Part shown: positions 18,046 through 26,962 of the stretch, in pieces
Layout of the letters: every line of letters begins with the position of its first letter
Position numbering within the stretch: the first letter of the stretch is position 1
DNA from: Fusobacterium_C necrophorum_A
GTDB taxonomy: Bacteria; Fusobacteriota; Fusobacteriia; Fusobacteriales; Fusobacteriaceae
Assembly (NCBI RefSeq): GCF_004134945.1
Contig: NZ_SBAP01000003.1
Span: forward strand, 61,798 to 125,797
Direction: 5' to 3'
DNA length: 64,000 nucleotides
Translations under genes and position numbers: made by a program
The notes under the pieces: generated by a model
The model's database searches: none
What the model was told of the DNA's origin: nothing
Seen by the model: only the letters and a program-made list of their open reading frames with translations

Positions 18046-19335
18046 CTATCTACCGTGTAACACTTCTGTCGGTTTCAATGCCAATAAATATCTGATTGCC
18101 GGAATACTTCCCAAAATTGTAACCGCAAATACAAGAGCAATATCAATGGGAATGACAATAATGGCAGGGTCAATGTAAGAAGAAAAAACGGTCTTTCCTA
18201 TTAGCTGTGTGAAACCGATTCCTGCTGCATAGCCGAAAATTCCCCCAAAGATTCCCGATAACACAATTTCTGTTAAAATAAGAAGAATAATTCTCATATT
18301 GGTTCCCCCAATCGCTTTGATTAAACCGATTTCCTGACTTCTTTCAATAACGGAAGCGGTAATCAAATTGGAAATTCCTAAAGCGGAAGCAAAGGAGCTT
18401 AAGATACAAATCAATAACATCAAAAGTTCCGTCTTATTCAAAATGGTTCCCTCCGATTCCGCCACCTGTCGATTCGGTTTTGCCACACTATCCGTTAATA
18501 CTTCTTGCAATTGATAACTAATGGAGCTGACATAGGCAGTACAATACCATGTTTCATATTCGGAAATTGTTAAACTGTTCGGATCCTGTGCAGCTTTTTT
18601 TGCCAAATCATTGTCCGGTGTCGTAAGAGCGGAAACTTCTAAGAAACTAACTTTTCCTTCCAGTCCAAACAAATCCTGCACTGTTTTTAAATTCGTGTAA
18701 ATGCCGGCATCGTCTTCTCCTCCTGAATTAAAAATTCCTTTGATGCGAAGCTTTTTCAGTCCGTTTTTACTTTTGACCTCCAGACTGTCTCCAACCTTAT
18801 AATTATATTTTCCGGCAAGTAGACTTCCCAACAGGATTACATTCTCATCCTCTTCCTGTAACCATTCTCCTTTCACTTCCCACCAATTTTTCAAATTCTT
18901 AATCCCGGTATCCAACTCTTCTCCTGTCGGCATAAGCAAATGATGATGAAACCAGGTTCCATATATTTTTACCTTATCCGGGAGCCCCGTAACCTCTATA
19001 TTTCTTTCTAAATAAGGAGCAAAATCAACAATGTTGAAGCCCCAAAATATCTGTTTAACTTTTGGAATTTCTTCCTCCAATAAAAATTTTTCCGAAACAT
19101 CCTCTCCGTGAATTCCATATAAATCATCCAAAATGGATGCATCTTTATGCATCACGGTAATATTGGCACCATAGGTTTTCAATTCCTTATTGACCTTATC
19201 TCCAACCCCCAACATGACATTCATCATCGCAGTCGCTAAGGAAACTCCTAATGCCACTGTGAAAGCGATCATGAGCATTTTACTTCTCTGTCGAAATAAT
19301 GTTCCTCTTACCATTCTCCAAAACATATTACTCAC
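18046..19335 (-). CDS. FtsX/MacB-type ABC permease
   Basis: 429 residues with the same four-helix plan (helix 1 MLMIAFTVALGVSLATAMMN; coupling segment SVIERSQEIGLIKAIGGTN). It overlaps the DUF2318 gene by 8 bp, so the two are translationally coupled. The extracytoplasmic region differs from that of its partner permease, which fits a heterodimer. Confidence 0.85.
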   Translation of the reverse strand: MSNMFWRMVRGTLFRQRSKMLMIAFTVALGVSLATAMMNVMLGVGDKVNKELKTYGANITVMHKDASILDDLYGIHGEDVSEKFLLEEEIPKVKQIFWGFNIVDFAPYLERNIEVTGLPDKVKIYGTWFHHHLLMPTGEELDTGIKNLKNWWEVKGEWLQEEDENVILLGSLLAGKYNYKVGDSLEVKSKNGLKKLRIKGIFNSGGEDDAGIYTNLKTVQDLFGLEGKVSFLEVSALTTPDNDLAKKAAQDPNSLTISEYETWYCTAYVSSISYQLQEVLTDSVAKPNRQVAESEGTILNKTELLMLLICILSSFASALGISNLITASVIERSQEIGLIKAIGGTNMRIILLILTEIVLSGIFGGIFGYAAGIGFTQLIGKTVFSSYIDPAIIVIPIDIALVFAVTILGSIPAIRYLLALKPTEVLHGR

Positions 19336-20593
19336 CCACCGGAAAGCGATTTTTTTCCTGTTCTAAAACCGCTTTATCAATTATAATTTTTTTATTTACA
19401 ATCTCGTATTCAAAGGGAACAGGATTACAACCACCTTTGAAGCCGATTGTGGATTTGTTCATGACAACATCACAACGTTTGCATACCACATCATCATTTC
19501 TCTCATAATATCCGGCAACTCCACAAATATCACAGGCATCCAGTCCAACTCCATAACTACCTCCCTTCGGTTTTTTCACGACAATAAACCTCACATCGTG
19601 TCCACCGCTTGCCTGATAGGAGAATCTATGCAAATGCCCGTCTTCCACATCACTAAGAGGAATAATAATTTTATTGCCCTCTTCCTGATAAGCCTGAGCC
19701 GGAGTCAATTCCACAGGTTTATTGATGTAACTGTGAATAAAAGTGACGGAAACAATAACGAAAAGGGAGCTGAAAAATAAAGTAAGGGACCAAGAGCGAT
19801 TGTTTTTCAGTCTTGCTTTTTCTTTCCGAAGCATAGCTCTGTTTGGAAAACTTCCCTTTACTTTCATATTTTGAAAAAATAAGAGAACAGAGAAGCAAAC
19901 GGCACATAAGAACATTGCAAAGATAGGAAGATTTCTCTTATCTTCCAAAATCATAATTTCGAAGACAAGGGGATTACTTGCTTTTAAAAAACGAAGTCTT
20001 GCAAGAGCGGAGACTCCTCGTAAGATAAAATCCATACTTACGATCAGAAAAATGAAAAGAGCAAAGAATTTTCGATATCGAAGTTGAAAACGAAAATACA
20101 TTTTATAAACAGCCAAGCCCATGATACACACTGTCAAAATCCCCAACAAATATCCTCCCAGTCTCAACAATGACTGAGTTCCAAATGAATTTTCCCCAAA
20201 GGCAACAAATTCTTTCGTCAAAGCATATACTTGAGGTAAAATCGTAAACGCCAGGCAATAGGTAGCAATACCGGAGGTTACCGCTACAACGGAGATGAAC
20301 TTTTGTTGCCGCAGAAGTATGAAAATAAAGAAGAGTACAGAAAATAACATGAATACCATTCCCATACTCAAAGATAATCTGTTATAAAGCAAAGAAATTT
20401 TTACCATTTTTTGAGGATATAACTGCTTAAAAACAATCATGGCAGTTGTCAAAGATATTCCCAGCAAAGAAATCACAGCCATGAGAATATTCAGAAACCT
20501 CTTTTTTTCTTCCTTTAAAAATGCTAAAATGATTCCTGCCAAAAAAGCAAAAATTGTTAAAAAACTTACGATGTCAATGTAAAATTTTAGCAT
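19328..20593 (-). CDS. DUF2318 (Fe-S-containing type) membrane protein
   Basis: 421 residues. Eight or so membrane helices occupy the first 290 residues. The extracytoplasmic C-terminal domain then carries HRFSYQASGGHDVRF, ACDICG, CKRCDVVMN and GGCNP, the cysteine array of DUF2318 ('Fe-S-containing protein'). Homologues sit beside FTR1 and P19 in Campylobacter and other iron-uptake loci and are thought to act in redox or metal handling. It is the first gene of the operon, with GGGGGAGGAAT before the ATG and a good promoter 50 bp upstream. The metal actually bound is unknown. Confidence 0.8.
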   Translation of the reverse strand: MLKFYIDIVSFLTIFAFLAGIILAFLKEEKKRFLNILMAVISLLGISLTTAMIVFKQLYPQKMVKISLLYNRLSLSMGMVFMLFSVLFFIFILLRQQKFISVVAVTSGIATYCLAFTILPQVYALTKEFVAFGENSFGTQSLLRLGGYLLGILTVCIMGLAVYKMYFRFQLRYRKFFALFIFLIVSMDFILRGVSALARLRFLKASNPLVFEIMILEDKRNLPIFAMFLCAVCFSVLLFFQNMKVKGSFPNRAMLRKEKARLKNNRSWSLTLFFSSLFVIVSVTFIHSYINKPVELTPAQAYQEEGNKIIIPLSDVEDGHLHRFSYQASGGHDVRFIVVKKPKGGSYGVGLDACDICGVAGYYERNDDVVCKRCDVVMNKSTIGFKGGCNPVPFEYEIVNKKIIIDKAVLEQEKNRFPVGE

Positions 20594-20642
20594 ATTCCTC
20601 CCCCTATATTTTATTTTTTATCTTTTTTCTTTCTACATTCTC

Positions 20643-20671
20643 ATTATACTCATTTCTTAATTATTTCACAA
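20643..20671 (-). promoter_or_regulatory. Promoter of the DUF2318/ABC iron operon
   Basis: Minus strand TTGTGA (20671-20666), 17 bp, TATAAT (20648-20643). Just upstream, 20674-20700 carries a loose CGAAT...ATTCG dyad that could bind a regulator; it is not a convincing Fur box. Confidence 0.65.
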
Positions 20672-20739
20672 GCGAATTATTTATAATATTTGATATTCGT
20701 AAATGCTAATGAAAAAAGAAAAGAAATAAAAAAAGAAGC

Positions 20740-20768
20740 TTGTAAAAAAAAGGACTTTATGATAGAAT
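20740..20768 (+). promoter_or_regulatory. carAB promoter
   Basis: TTGTAA (20740-20745), 17 bp, TAGAAT (20763-20768), with TGA just before the -10 (extended -10). Transcription would start near 20775 and cover the leader peptide and terminator before carA. Confidence 0.65.
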
Positions 20769-20803
20769 AGCAGAAGTGTAAAAAAGAAGGAGATGAGTTC
20801 TGG

Positions 20804-20902
20804 ATGAAGAGGAAGTTGAAGAAAAAGTATATTTTCAAGATATTTTCCTATTTCCATTCTATTTTTCTTTTTTCATTTTCTATATTTGTATTCACAAGAT
20901 AA
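20804..20902 (+). CDS. Putative carAB leader peptide
   Basis: A 32-codon frame, ATG 20804 to TAA 20902, too short for routine gene calling. AAGGAGATGAG lies 8-13 bases upstream, a strong ribosome binding site. The peptide begins MKRKLKKKYIFKIF; 8 of 32 residues are Phe, so the mRNA is a long U-rich tract. The stop codon lies inside the 5' arm of the terminator hairpin, so a ribosome that reaches the stop would prevent the hairpin. This is the logic of the enterobacterial pyrBI leader, in which UTP-dependent polymerase pausing in a U-rich tract decides whether translation keeps up. A small membrane peptide is the alternative reading. Confidence 0.6.
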   Translation: MKRKLKKKYIFKIFSYFHSIFLFSFSIFVFTR

Positions 20903-20927
20903 TGATTCTATCATTATCTTTTTTTTT
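20896..20927 (+). terminator. Intrinsic terminator (attenuator) upstream of carA
   Basis: A perfect 10-bp stem, AAGATAATGA (20896-20905) with TCATTATCTT (20911-20920), a 5-nt loop, then seven more T. It lies between the carAB promoter and the carA start, 21 bp before the ATG, so carAB expression needs readthrough. Confidence 0.8.
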
Positions 20928-20948
20928 AGAAAAATTTAAGGAGGAGCT

Positions 20949-22019
20949 ATGAAAGGAAAGCTGATTCTGGAAAATGGAATGGTTTTTAACGGGACGATAT
21001 TTGGGGAAATCGGAGAAACCGTTGGAGAATTGGTATTCAATACCGGAATGACGGGGTATCAGGAATTATTGACCGATCCCTCTTATTACGGACAAATGGT
21101 AGTCATGACCTATCCGATGATAGGAAATTATGGAATTAACCTGGAAGATATGGAATCGGATAGAATCCATTTACGAGCCTTAATTATCAAAGAAGAGGCG
21201 AAACTTCCAAATAATTTCCGTTGTGAAATGAGCTTGGACGGATTTTTACGACAAAACAAGGTCATCGGTTTCAAAAGTGTCGATACTCGATATTTGACAA
21301 AAATCATTCGAGATTGCGGAGCGATGAAAGGAATTATCACAACCAAAGACTTAACAAAAAAGGAAATCCAAGCCAAATTTTCTTCCTATCAAAACAAAGA
21401 TGCCGTGGAACAGGTAAGTCCGAAAGAAATTTATGAGATTTCAGGAAAAGGACTGCGTTTAGGCTTTATGGACTTTGGAGCGAAAGCAAATATTATTCGA
21501 AATTTTCAAAAAAGAGACTGTCATCTTGTAGTATTTCCTTGGAACACTAAGGCGGAAACCATGATGAAATACAATTTGGACGGGGTCTTTCTATCAAATG
21601 GTCCCGGAGACCCTGCCGATTTACAAACCGTCATTGCGGAAATTAAGATCCTGATTGCACATAAGATGCCAATCATAGGAATTTGTCTCGGAAATCAGTT
21701 GACTGCTTGGGCTTTGGGAGGAACAACCAAAAAAATGAAATTCGGACATCGAGGAGGAAATCATCCTGTCAAAGATTTGGATCATAACCGAATCTACATC
21801 ACTTCCCAGAATCATGGCTATGCCATCGATAATATCCCTGAAATTGCAAGAGTGAGCCATGTGAGTGTGAATGACGGGACCGTAGAAGGATTGAAATGTG
21901 ATTCCTTACACATTATGACGGTGCAATTTCATCCGGAAGCTTGGCCCGGACCAACAGACTGTGAGTACTTATTTGATGAATTTTTAGAAGTCGTAAAGGG
22001 GGCAAAAAATGCTAGATAA
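20949..22019 (+). CDS. carA: Carbamoyl-phosphate synthase small subunit
   Basis: 356 residues. The N-terminal CPSase small domain is followed by a class I glutamine amidotransferase: LSNGPGDP, GICLGNQ with the nucleophilic Cys near residue 242, and FHPEAWPGP with the catalytic His. It hydrolyses glutamine and channels ammonia to CarB for carbamoyl phosphate, the precursor of pyrimidines and arginine. RBS AAGGAGGAGCT. The stop overlaps carB by 11 bp. It is preceded by a leader peptide and terminator, so it is probably controlled by attenuation. Confidence 0.96.
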   Translation: MKGKLILENGMVFNGTIFGEIGETVGELVFNTGMTGYQELLTDPSYYGQMVVMTYPMIGNYGINLEDMESDRIHLRALIIKEEAKLPNNFRCEMSLDGFLRQNKVIGFKSVDTRYLTKIIRDCGAMKGIITTKDLTKKEIQAKFSSYQNKDAVEQVSPKEIYEISGKGLRLGFMDFGAKANIIRNFQKRDCHLVVFPWNTKAETMMKYNLDGVFLSNGPGDPADLQTVIAEIKILIAHKMPIIGICLGNQLTAWALGGTTKKMKFGHRGGNHPVKDLDHNRIYITSQNHGYAIDNIPEIARVSHVSVNDGTVEGLKCDSLHIMTVQFHPEAWPGPTDCEYLFDEFLEVVKGAKNAR

Positions 22020-25000
22020 ATCGATAAAGAAAACCTTAGTCATAGGATCCGGACCTATTATCATCGGACAAGCGGCAGAATTTGACTATTCCGGAACACA
22101 AGCCTGCGAAACTTTGAAGAAAGAAGGAATCGAAGTTGTTTTAATCAACTCAAACCCTGCCACGATTATGACAGACAAAGCCATTGCGGATAGAATCTAT
22201 ATTGAACCGATTACTTTTGAATTTGTAGTAAAAGTCATTGAAAAAGAAAGACCGGATTCCATCATTGCGGGAATGGGAGGTCAAACAGCTCTCAACATGG
22301 CAGTAGAACTTTCTGAAAAAGGAATCTTGGAAAAATATGGAATTAAAGTCATCGGAACTTCGATTGAATCTATCAAACGAGGAGAAGATAGAGAACTGTT
22401 CCGAGAAGCTATGGAAAAAATTGGAGAACCGATTTTAAAGAGTCATGTCGTAGAAAGTTTGGAAGAAGGCTACAAGATTGCAAATGAAATCGGCTATCCT
22501 GTTGTGGTAAGACCCGCCTATACTTTAGGGGGAACCGGTGGAGGCTTTGCACACAATCCTCAAGAGTTGGAAGAAATTTTATTAAAAGGACTTTCTTTAT
22601 CGAGAGTCGGACAGGTCTTGATTGAACGCTCTATCTTGGGTTGGAAAGAAATTGAATATGAAGTCATTCGAGATGCGAATGGAAATGCCATTACCGTATG
22701 TAATATGGAAAATATTGACCCTGTAGGAATTCACACGGGAGATTCCATCGTTGTGGCTCCCAGCCAAACTTTAACGGATCGGGAATATCAAATGTTACGT
22801 CGAGCTTCTTTGAAAATCGTCGAAGAAATCGGAATTGTGGGGGGATGTAATGTCCAATTTGCTCTTCACCCGAAATCTTTTGAGTATGCGATTATCGAAA
22901 TCAATCCAAGAGTATCCAGATCTTCCGCTTTGGCTTCCAAGGCAACGGGATATCCCATTGCCAGAGTAGCAACAAAATTGGCAATGGGATATTTGTTGGA
23001 CGAAGTTCTCAATGAAGTAACCGGAAAAACCTATGCTTGTTTTGAACCGAGCTTGGACTATATTGTTGTCAAAATTCCGAAATGGCCTTTCGATAAATTC
23101 AAAAAAGCGGATAGAAGACTGGGTACCAAGATGATGGCGACAGGAGAAGTCATGGCAATTGGAGAAAACTTTGAATCCGCTTTCCTAAAGGGGATTCGTT
23201 CTTTGGAAATCGGACGATATCATTTGGAACATCCCGCCATCGAAAGTCTTCGTATGGAAGAGTTAAAGAAAGAAGTCGTCAATCCGAGTGATGAAAGAAT
23301 TTTTGTGGTAGCGGAAATGTTACGTCGTGGATACATCAAAGAAAAATTGCAAAAATTGACGGGAATTGATAAATTTTTCATGGAAAAGATAGAATGGATT
23401 GTAAAACAGGAAGAATTATTGAAAAAAATGTCTTTTGCGGACTTGGATGAAAAATTCCTACGAAACCTGAAGAAAAAAGGATTTTCGGACAAAGGAATTG
23501 CCGATTTGATGAAAATTTCAGAAGAAGACATTCATGATAAAAGAATCCAATATGGTATTGTTCCGAGCTATAAAATGGTGGACACCTGTGCAGGAGAATT
23601 TGAAGCAAGTTCTTCTTATTATTACTCCACCTACAGTCAGTATGATGAAGTGGTAGTTCATCCGAAAAGAAAAATGATTGTCATCGGTTCCGGACCTATC
23701 CGAATTGGACAGGGAATTGAATTTGATTATTGTACGGTACATGGAGTAAAAACACTGAAAAAGTTAGGAATAGAAAGTATTATCATCAACAACAATCCGG
23801 AAACGGTGTCCACGGATTTCTCCACAGGAGATAAATTGTATTTTGAACCTTTGGTAACCGAAGACATTATGAACATTATTGATAAGGAAAAACCGGAGGG
23901 AGTCATTCTACAATTTGGAGGACAAACAGCAATTAAATTAGCCAAAGATCTGGAAAAAAGAAATGTTAAAATCCTGGGAACCGGTGCTGAAAAAATTGAT
24001 GAGGCGGAGGACCGTGAAAAATTTGAAGAAATGATGGAAAATTTGGACATCAAGAGACCGAAAGGAAGGGCTTCTTGGGATGTGGAACATGGAATTGCCA
24101 TTGCGAAAGAAGTCGGATATCCTGTTTTGGTTCGTCCTTCCTATGTTTTGGGAGGACAAGGAATGGAAATTTGCCACGATGAAATCAATCTGATAAAATA
24201 TCTGGAAGCTTCTTTTTCTCGAGATGCCTCCAGTCCTGTCTTGATTGATAAATATTTAAATGGAATTGAGTTGGAAGTCGATGCCATTTGTGACGGAGAG
24301 GATGTCTTAATTCCCGGAGTTATGGAACACCTGGAAAGAGCAGGCGTTCATTCCGGAGACTCCATTACGATTTATCCGCAGCAAAATCTATATCCGGGAA
24401 CGGAAGAACAAATTTTGGAGATTACCACGAAAATTGCCAGAGCTTTGGAAGTGAAAGGAATGATGAACATTCAATTTATCGCATATCAAAATGAATTATA
24501 TGTCATCGAAGTGAACCCGAGATCTTCCAGAACGGTTCCTTACATTTCTAAAATTTCCGGCTTACCGGTCATTGAAATTGCAAGTCGGGTAATGTTAGGA
24601 GAAAAATTGAAAACTTTGGAATTCGGAACGGGAATTTACAAAAAACCGAACTTAGTTGCTGTCAAAGTTCCTGTATTCTCGACAGAAAAACTATCCAAAG
24701 TGGAGGTTTCTCTAGGTCCTGAAATGAGATCCACAGGAGAAGTATTAGGAGTGGGAAATAACGTAGAAGAAGCGATTTTCAAGGGATTGTTGGCAGCCAA
24801 AAGAGTTCATCAAATCAAGGACAGAAATATTTTGGTTACCATTCGAGATAAAGATAAAGAGGAATTTTTATCCATTGCAAAAGATTTAGTCCGATATGGT
24901 TCCACATTGTATGCTACTTCAGGAACACAAAAATATTTATCCGAACACGGAGTGGAAGCAATCGCTGTTCGAAAAATTTCCGAAGAAGCTCCGAACTTAT

Positions 25001-25218
25001 TGGATTTGATTAAAAATCGAGATGTGGATTTACTCATTAATACCCCAACCAAGGCAAATGACTCGCAAAGAGATGGATTTAAAATTCGACGAAGTGCCAT
25101 TGAATATGGAGTGGAAGTCTTAACCTCTTTGGATACCATGAAAGCAATTATTAAAATGCAAGATAGAAACTTAAAAGAAGAAAGTCTGGATGTATTTGAT
25201 ATCAGCAAAATTTCATAG
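22009..25218 (+). CDS. carB: Carbamoyl-phosphate synthase large subunit
   Basis: 1069 residues, the full length for the family. Two homologous ATP-grasp halves are visible: GSGPIIIGQAAEFDYSG at the start of the first and GSGPIRIGQGIEFDYC near residue 560 in the second, each followed by its ATP-grasp. The C-terminal MGS-like allosteric domain starts near residue 935. It makes carbamoyl phosphate from bicarbonate, ammonia and two ATP, with CarA supplying ammonia. It starts with an ATG overlapping the carA stop. A terminator-like hairpin follows about 60 bp downstream. No other pyr gene is adjacent. Confidence 0.96.
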   Translation: MLDKSIKKTLVIGSGPIIIGQAAEFDYSGTQACETLKKEGIEVVLINSNPATIMTDKAIADRIYIEPITFEFVVKVIEKERPDSIIAGMGGQTALNMAVELSEKGILEKYGIKVIGTSIESIKRGEDRELFREAMEKIGEPILKSHVVESLEEGYKIANEIGYPVVVRPAYTLGGTGGGFAHNPQELEEILLKGLSLSRVGQVLIERSILGWKEIEYEVIRDANGNAITVCNMENIDPVGIHTGDSIVVAPSQTLTDREYQMLRRASLKIVEEIGIVGGCNVQFALHPKSFEYAIIEINPRVSRSSALASKATGYPIARVATKLAMGYLLDEVLNEVTGKTYACFEPSLDYIVVKIPKWPFDKFKKADRRLGTKMMATGEVMAIGENFESAFLKGIRSLEIGRYHLEHPAIESLRMEELKKEVVNPSDERIFVVAEMLRRGYIKEKLQKLTGIDKFFMEKIEWIVKQEELLKKMSFADLDEKFLRNLKKKGFSDKGIADLMKISEEDIHDKRIQYGIVPSYKMVDTCAGEFEASSSYYYSTYSQYDEVVVHPKRKMIVIGSGPIRIGQGIEFDYCTVHGVKTLKKLGIESIIINNNPETVSTDFSTGDKLYFEPLVTEDIMNIIDKEKPEGVILQFGGQTAIKLAKDLEKRNVKILGTGAEKIDEAEDREKFEEMMENLDIKRPKGRASWDVEHGIAIAKEVGYPVLVRPSYVLGGQGMEICHDEINLIKYLEASFSRDASSPVLIDKYLNGIELEVDAICDGEDVLIPGVMEHLERAGVHSGDSITIYPQQNLYPGTEEQILEITTKIARALEVKGMMNIQFIAYQNELYVIEVNPRSSRTVPYISKISGLPVIEIASRVMLGEKLKTLEFGTGIYKKPNLVAVKVPVFSTEKLSKVEVSLGPEMRSTGEVLGVGNNVEEAIFKGLLAAKRVHQIKDRNILVTIRDKDKEEFLSIAKDLVRYGSTLYATSGTQKYLSEHGVEAIAVRKISEEAPNLLDLIKNRDVDLLINTPTKANDSQRDGFKIRRSAIEYGVEVLTSLDTMKAIIKMQDRNLKEESLDVFDISKIS

Positions 25219-25279
25219 TGTTTCATGAGTTCAGTTCTTTGTCAAAGCGTGTTACTGGTTTTCTTGATTCTAAAAATCA

Positions 25280-25318
25280 AAGGGGCATTTCAAAAGGATT
25301 CATTTTGGGATGCCCCTT
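25280..25318 (+). terminator. Terminator after carAB
   Basis: AAGGGGCAT (25280-25288) pairs with ATGCCCCTT (25310-25318), and an inner TTTCAAAA/CATTTTGGGA region adds pairing. The following sequence is AT-rich but not a clean T run. Confidence 0.6.
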
Positions 25319-25412
25319 CTTAATATATAATTTTTTTTATTCCTTACAACAAGGTATTGTATTCCCTAACTACAAAAAAGTTATTTTGAGAAAGCCGTTC
25401 TACATATTTGTA

Positions 25413-26633
25413 TTAAGCCTCTTTCATTTTTCTGGATTCTATAGCATTTATAACCATACAACAAGCCGCATCTCCTGTTATATTCACAGTCGTACGTCCC
25501 ATATCGAAAAGACGATCAATCCCGGCAACGATTGCAATTCCCTCTACAGGCAATCCCACTGATTGAAGTACCATTGCAAGCATCACCATTCCCGCCCCCG
25601 GAACTCCCGCAGTTCCTATGGATGCCAATGTAGCTGTTAATACAATAGTGACCATTTGAACTAAAGTCAAATTAATTCCGAAACAAGAAGCTATAAATAC
25701 GGAACAAACCCCTTGATAAATAGCAGTTCCGTCCATGTTGATTGTTGCTCCAAGCGGTAAAATAAAAGAGGAAATTTCTTTTTTAGCTCCGAGTTTTTCC
25801 GTACATTCCATACTTAATGGAAGTGTTCCTACAGAACTTGCAGAGGAAAAAGCAAAAAGAATTGCAGGCATCATACCTTTGAAAAAAATAATCGGACTCA
25901 TAGCCGCAAAGACTTTTACGGACACGGAATAGACAAAAACAGCATGTACCACATAACAAAGGTAGGCAACAAAAAGTACCATGGCAAGAGAGCCTATAAT
26001 AGCGGGACCATTCTTCGCCACAACAGGACAAAGTAAGCAAAATACTCCAATGGGAGACAGTTTTAATATCATTTCCATTCCCATAACAAAAATATCATTT
26101 ACAAGATTAATTGCATCTACTACACGCTTAGCACTGTTTCCAACTCCAATAATGGCAAATCCAATAAACAAAGAAGATACTATTACTTGAAGCATGTTGG
26201 CATCAGAAAAAGGAGCAATAAAGTTTTTAGGAAATATATTCACGATATTTTCCATAAAACTTACAGAGGCGGCTGCCTCATAAGAAAGATTGCTGGTAGC
26301 CAACAGGGGGAAAATTCCTTTAAAAGAGTTTGCAAAAAATAATCCGATGGCTACTGCAAAAGCAGTGGTACAAAGATAATAAAATAAGGTTTTTCCACCA
26401 ATAGAGCCAATTTTTTTAATATCTTGTAAAGAGATCACTCCCGACATAATTGAGAAAAAAACAAGTGGACAGACAATCCATTTAATTAAATTTAGAAATA
26501 TTTTTCCAAATGGAGCAATATAGTCTGTAGCAATTTCGGGTGTTTTTGTCAAAAATACTCCGACAAGAATGGCAAGTACAAGGGCTAAAAAAATTTGTGT
26601 TGTAAGTGACAGTTGTAGTTTTTTTGTTTTCAT
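25413..26633 (-). CDS. Dicarboxylate/amino acid:cation symporter (DAACS family)
   Basis: 406 residues, eight helices plus two re-entrant loops. The signatures are the serine-rich SSASSVGTLPLS loop, ATINMDGTAIYQ, GTAGVPGAGMVM, and GRTTVNITGDAA with the Asp that contacts substrate or cation. Members import glutamate/aspartate, C4-dicarboxylates or serine/threonine with Na+ or H+; the NITGDAA form does not settle which. The ATG at 26633 has AAGGAGAG nearby, whereas the frame upstream (to 26675) has no site. It has its own consensus promoter and no operon partner. Confidence 0.88.
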   Translation of the reverse strand: MKTKKLQLSLTTQIFLALVLAILVGVFLTKTPEIATDYIAPFGKIFLNLIKWIVCPLVFFSIMSGVISLQDIKKIGSIGGKTLFYYLCTTAFAVAIGLFFANSFKGIFPLLATSNLSYEAAASVSFMENIVNIFPKNFIAPFSDANMLQVIVSSLFIGFAIIGVGNSAKRVVDAINLVNDIFVMGMEMILKLSPIGVFCLLCPVVAKNGPAIIGSLAMVLFVAYLCYVVHAVFVYSVSVKVFAAMSPIIFFKGMMPAILFAFSSASSVGTLPLSMECTEKLGAKKEISSFILPLGATINMDGTAIYQGVCSVFIASCFGINLTLVQMVTIVLTATLASIGTAGVPGAGMVMLAMVLQSVGLPVEGIAIVAGIDRLFDMGRTTVNITGDAACCMVINAIESRKMKEA

Positions 26634-26697
26634 TGTTCTCTCCTTGAATAAATTTTTTTGATTTAGATGTAACAATATATATTATATAATAACCGTA

Positions 26698-26726
26698 ATT
26701 ATAATATATATATAATTGATAGTCAA
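26698..26726 (-). promoter_or_regulatory. Promoter of the DAACS symporter
   Basis: Minus strand TTGACT (26726-26721), 17 bp, TATAAT (26703-26698), about 65 bp before the ATG. The 140 bp between this and the divergent promoter at 26868 shows nothing else I can name. Confidence 0.75.
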
Positions 26727-26867
26727 GTCCTTCAGTGGAAAAAATCCTCCAAAGTTTTTGTTATCGCCTGACTCTACTTAACACCACATGTTACTTTTCT
26801 TGTCCTTTTATTCCAGAGTATCGAACTCCATTATTTCTGTTGCCTTATATAAGATACAAGAATCCAA

Positions 26868-26896
26868 TTGTAACTGTTCGTAAAATTCGGTATAAT
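26868..26896 (+). promoter_or_regulatory. Promoter of the ATP-grasp gene
   Basis: TTGTAA (26868-26873), 17 bp, TATAAT (26891-26896), followed by AAGGAGGAAGT before the ATG at 26963. Confidence 0.7.
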
Positions 26897-26962
26897 ATTG
26901 AGTAGAGAACAAATCAAATGGAAATATAGTTTTATCGTATTTTCATTATACAAGGAGGAAGT

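Noticed and set aside
20674..20700. CGAAT...ATTCG dyad read as a Fur box upstream of the iron operon
   Set aside because: The arms are only five bases and the match to the GATAATGATAATCATTATC-type consensus is poor; noted only as a possible site.
25226..25412. Short plus-strand frame after carAB
   Set aside because: It crosses the carAB terminator hairpin and the 3' end of the convergent symporter, with no RBS.
26677..26720. AT dinucleotide-rich run considered as a repeat or origin
   Set aside because: It is short and is accounted for by the consensus -35/-10 of the DAACS promoter; no DnaA-box-like cluster is present.
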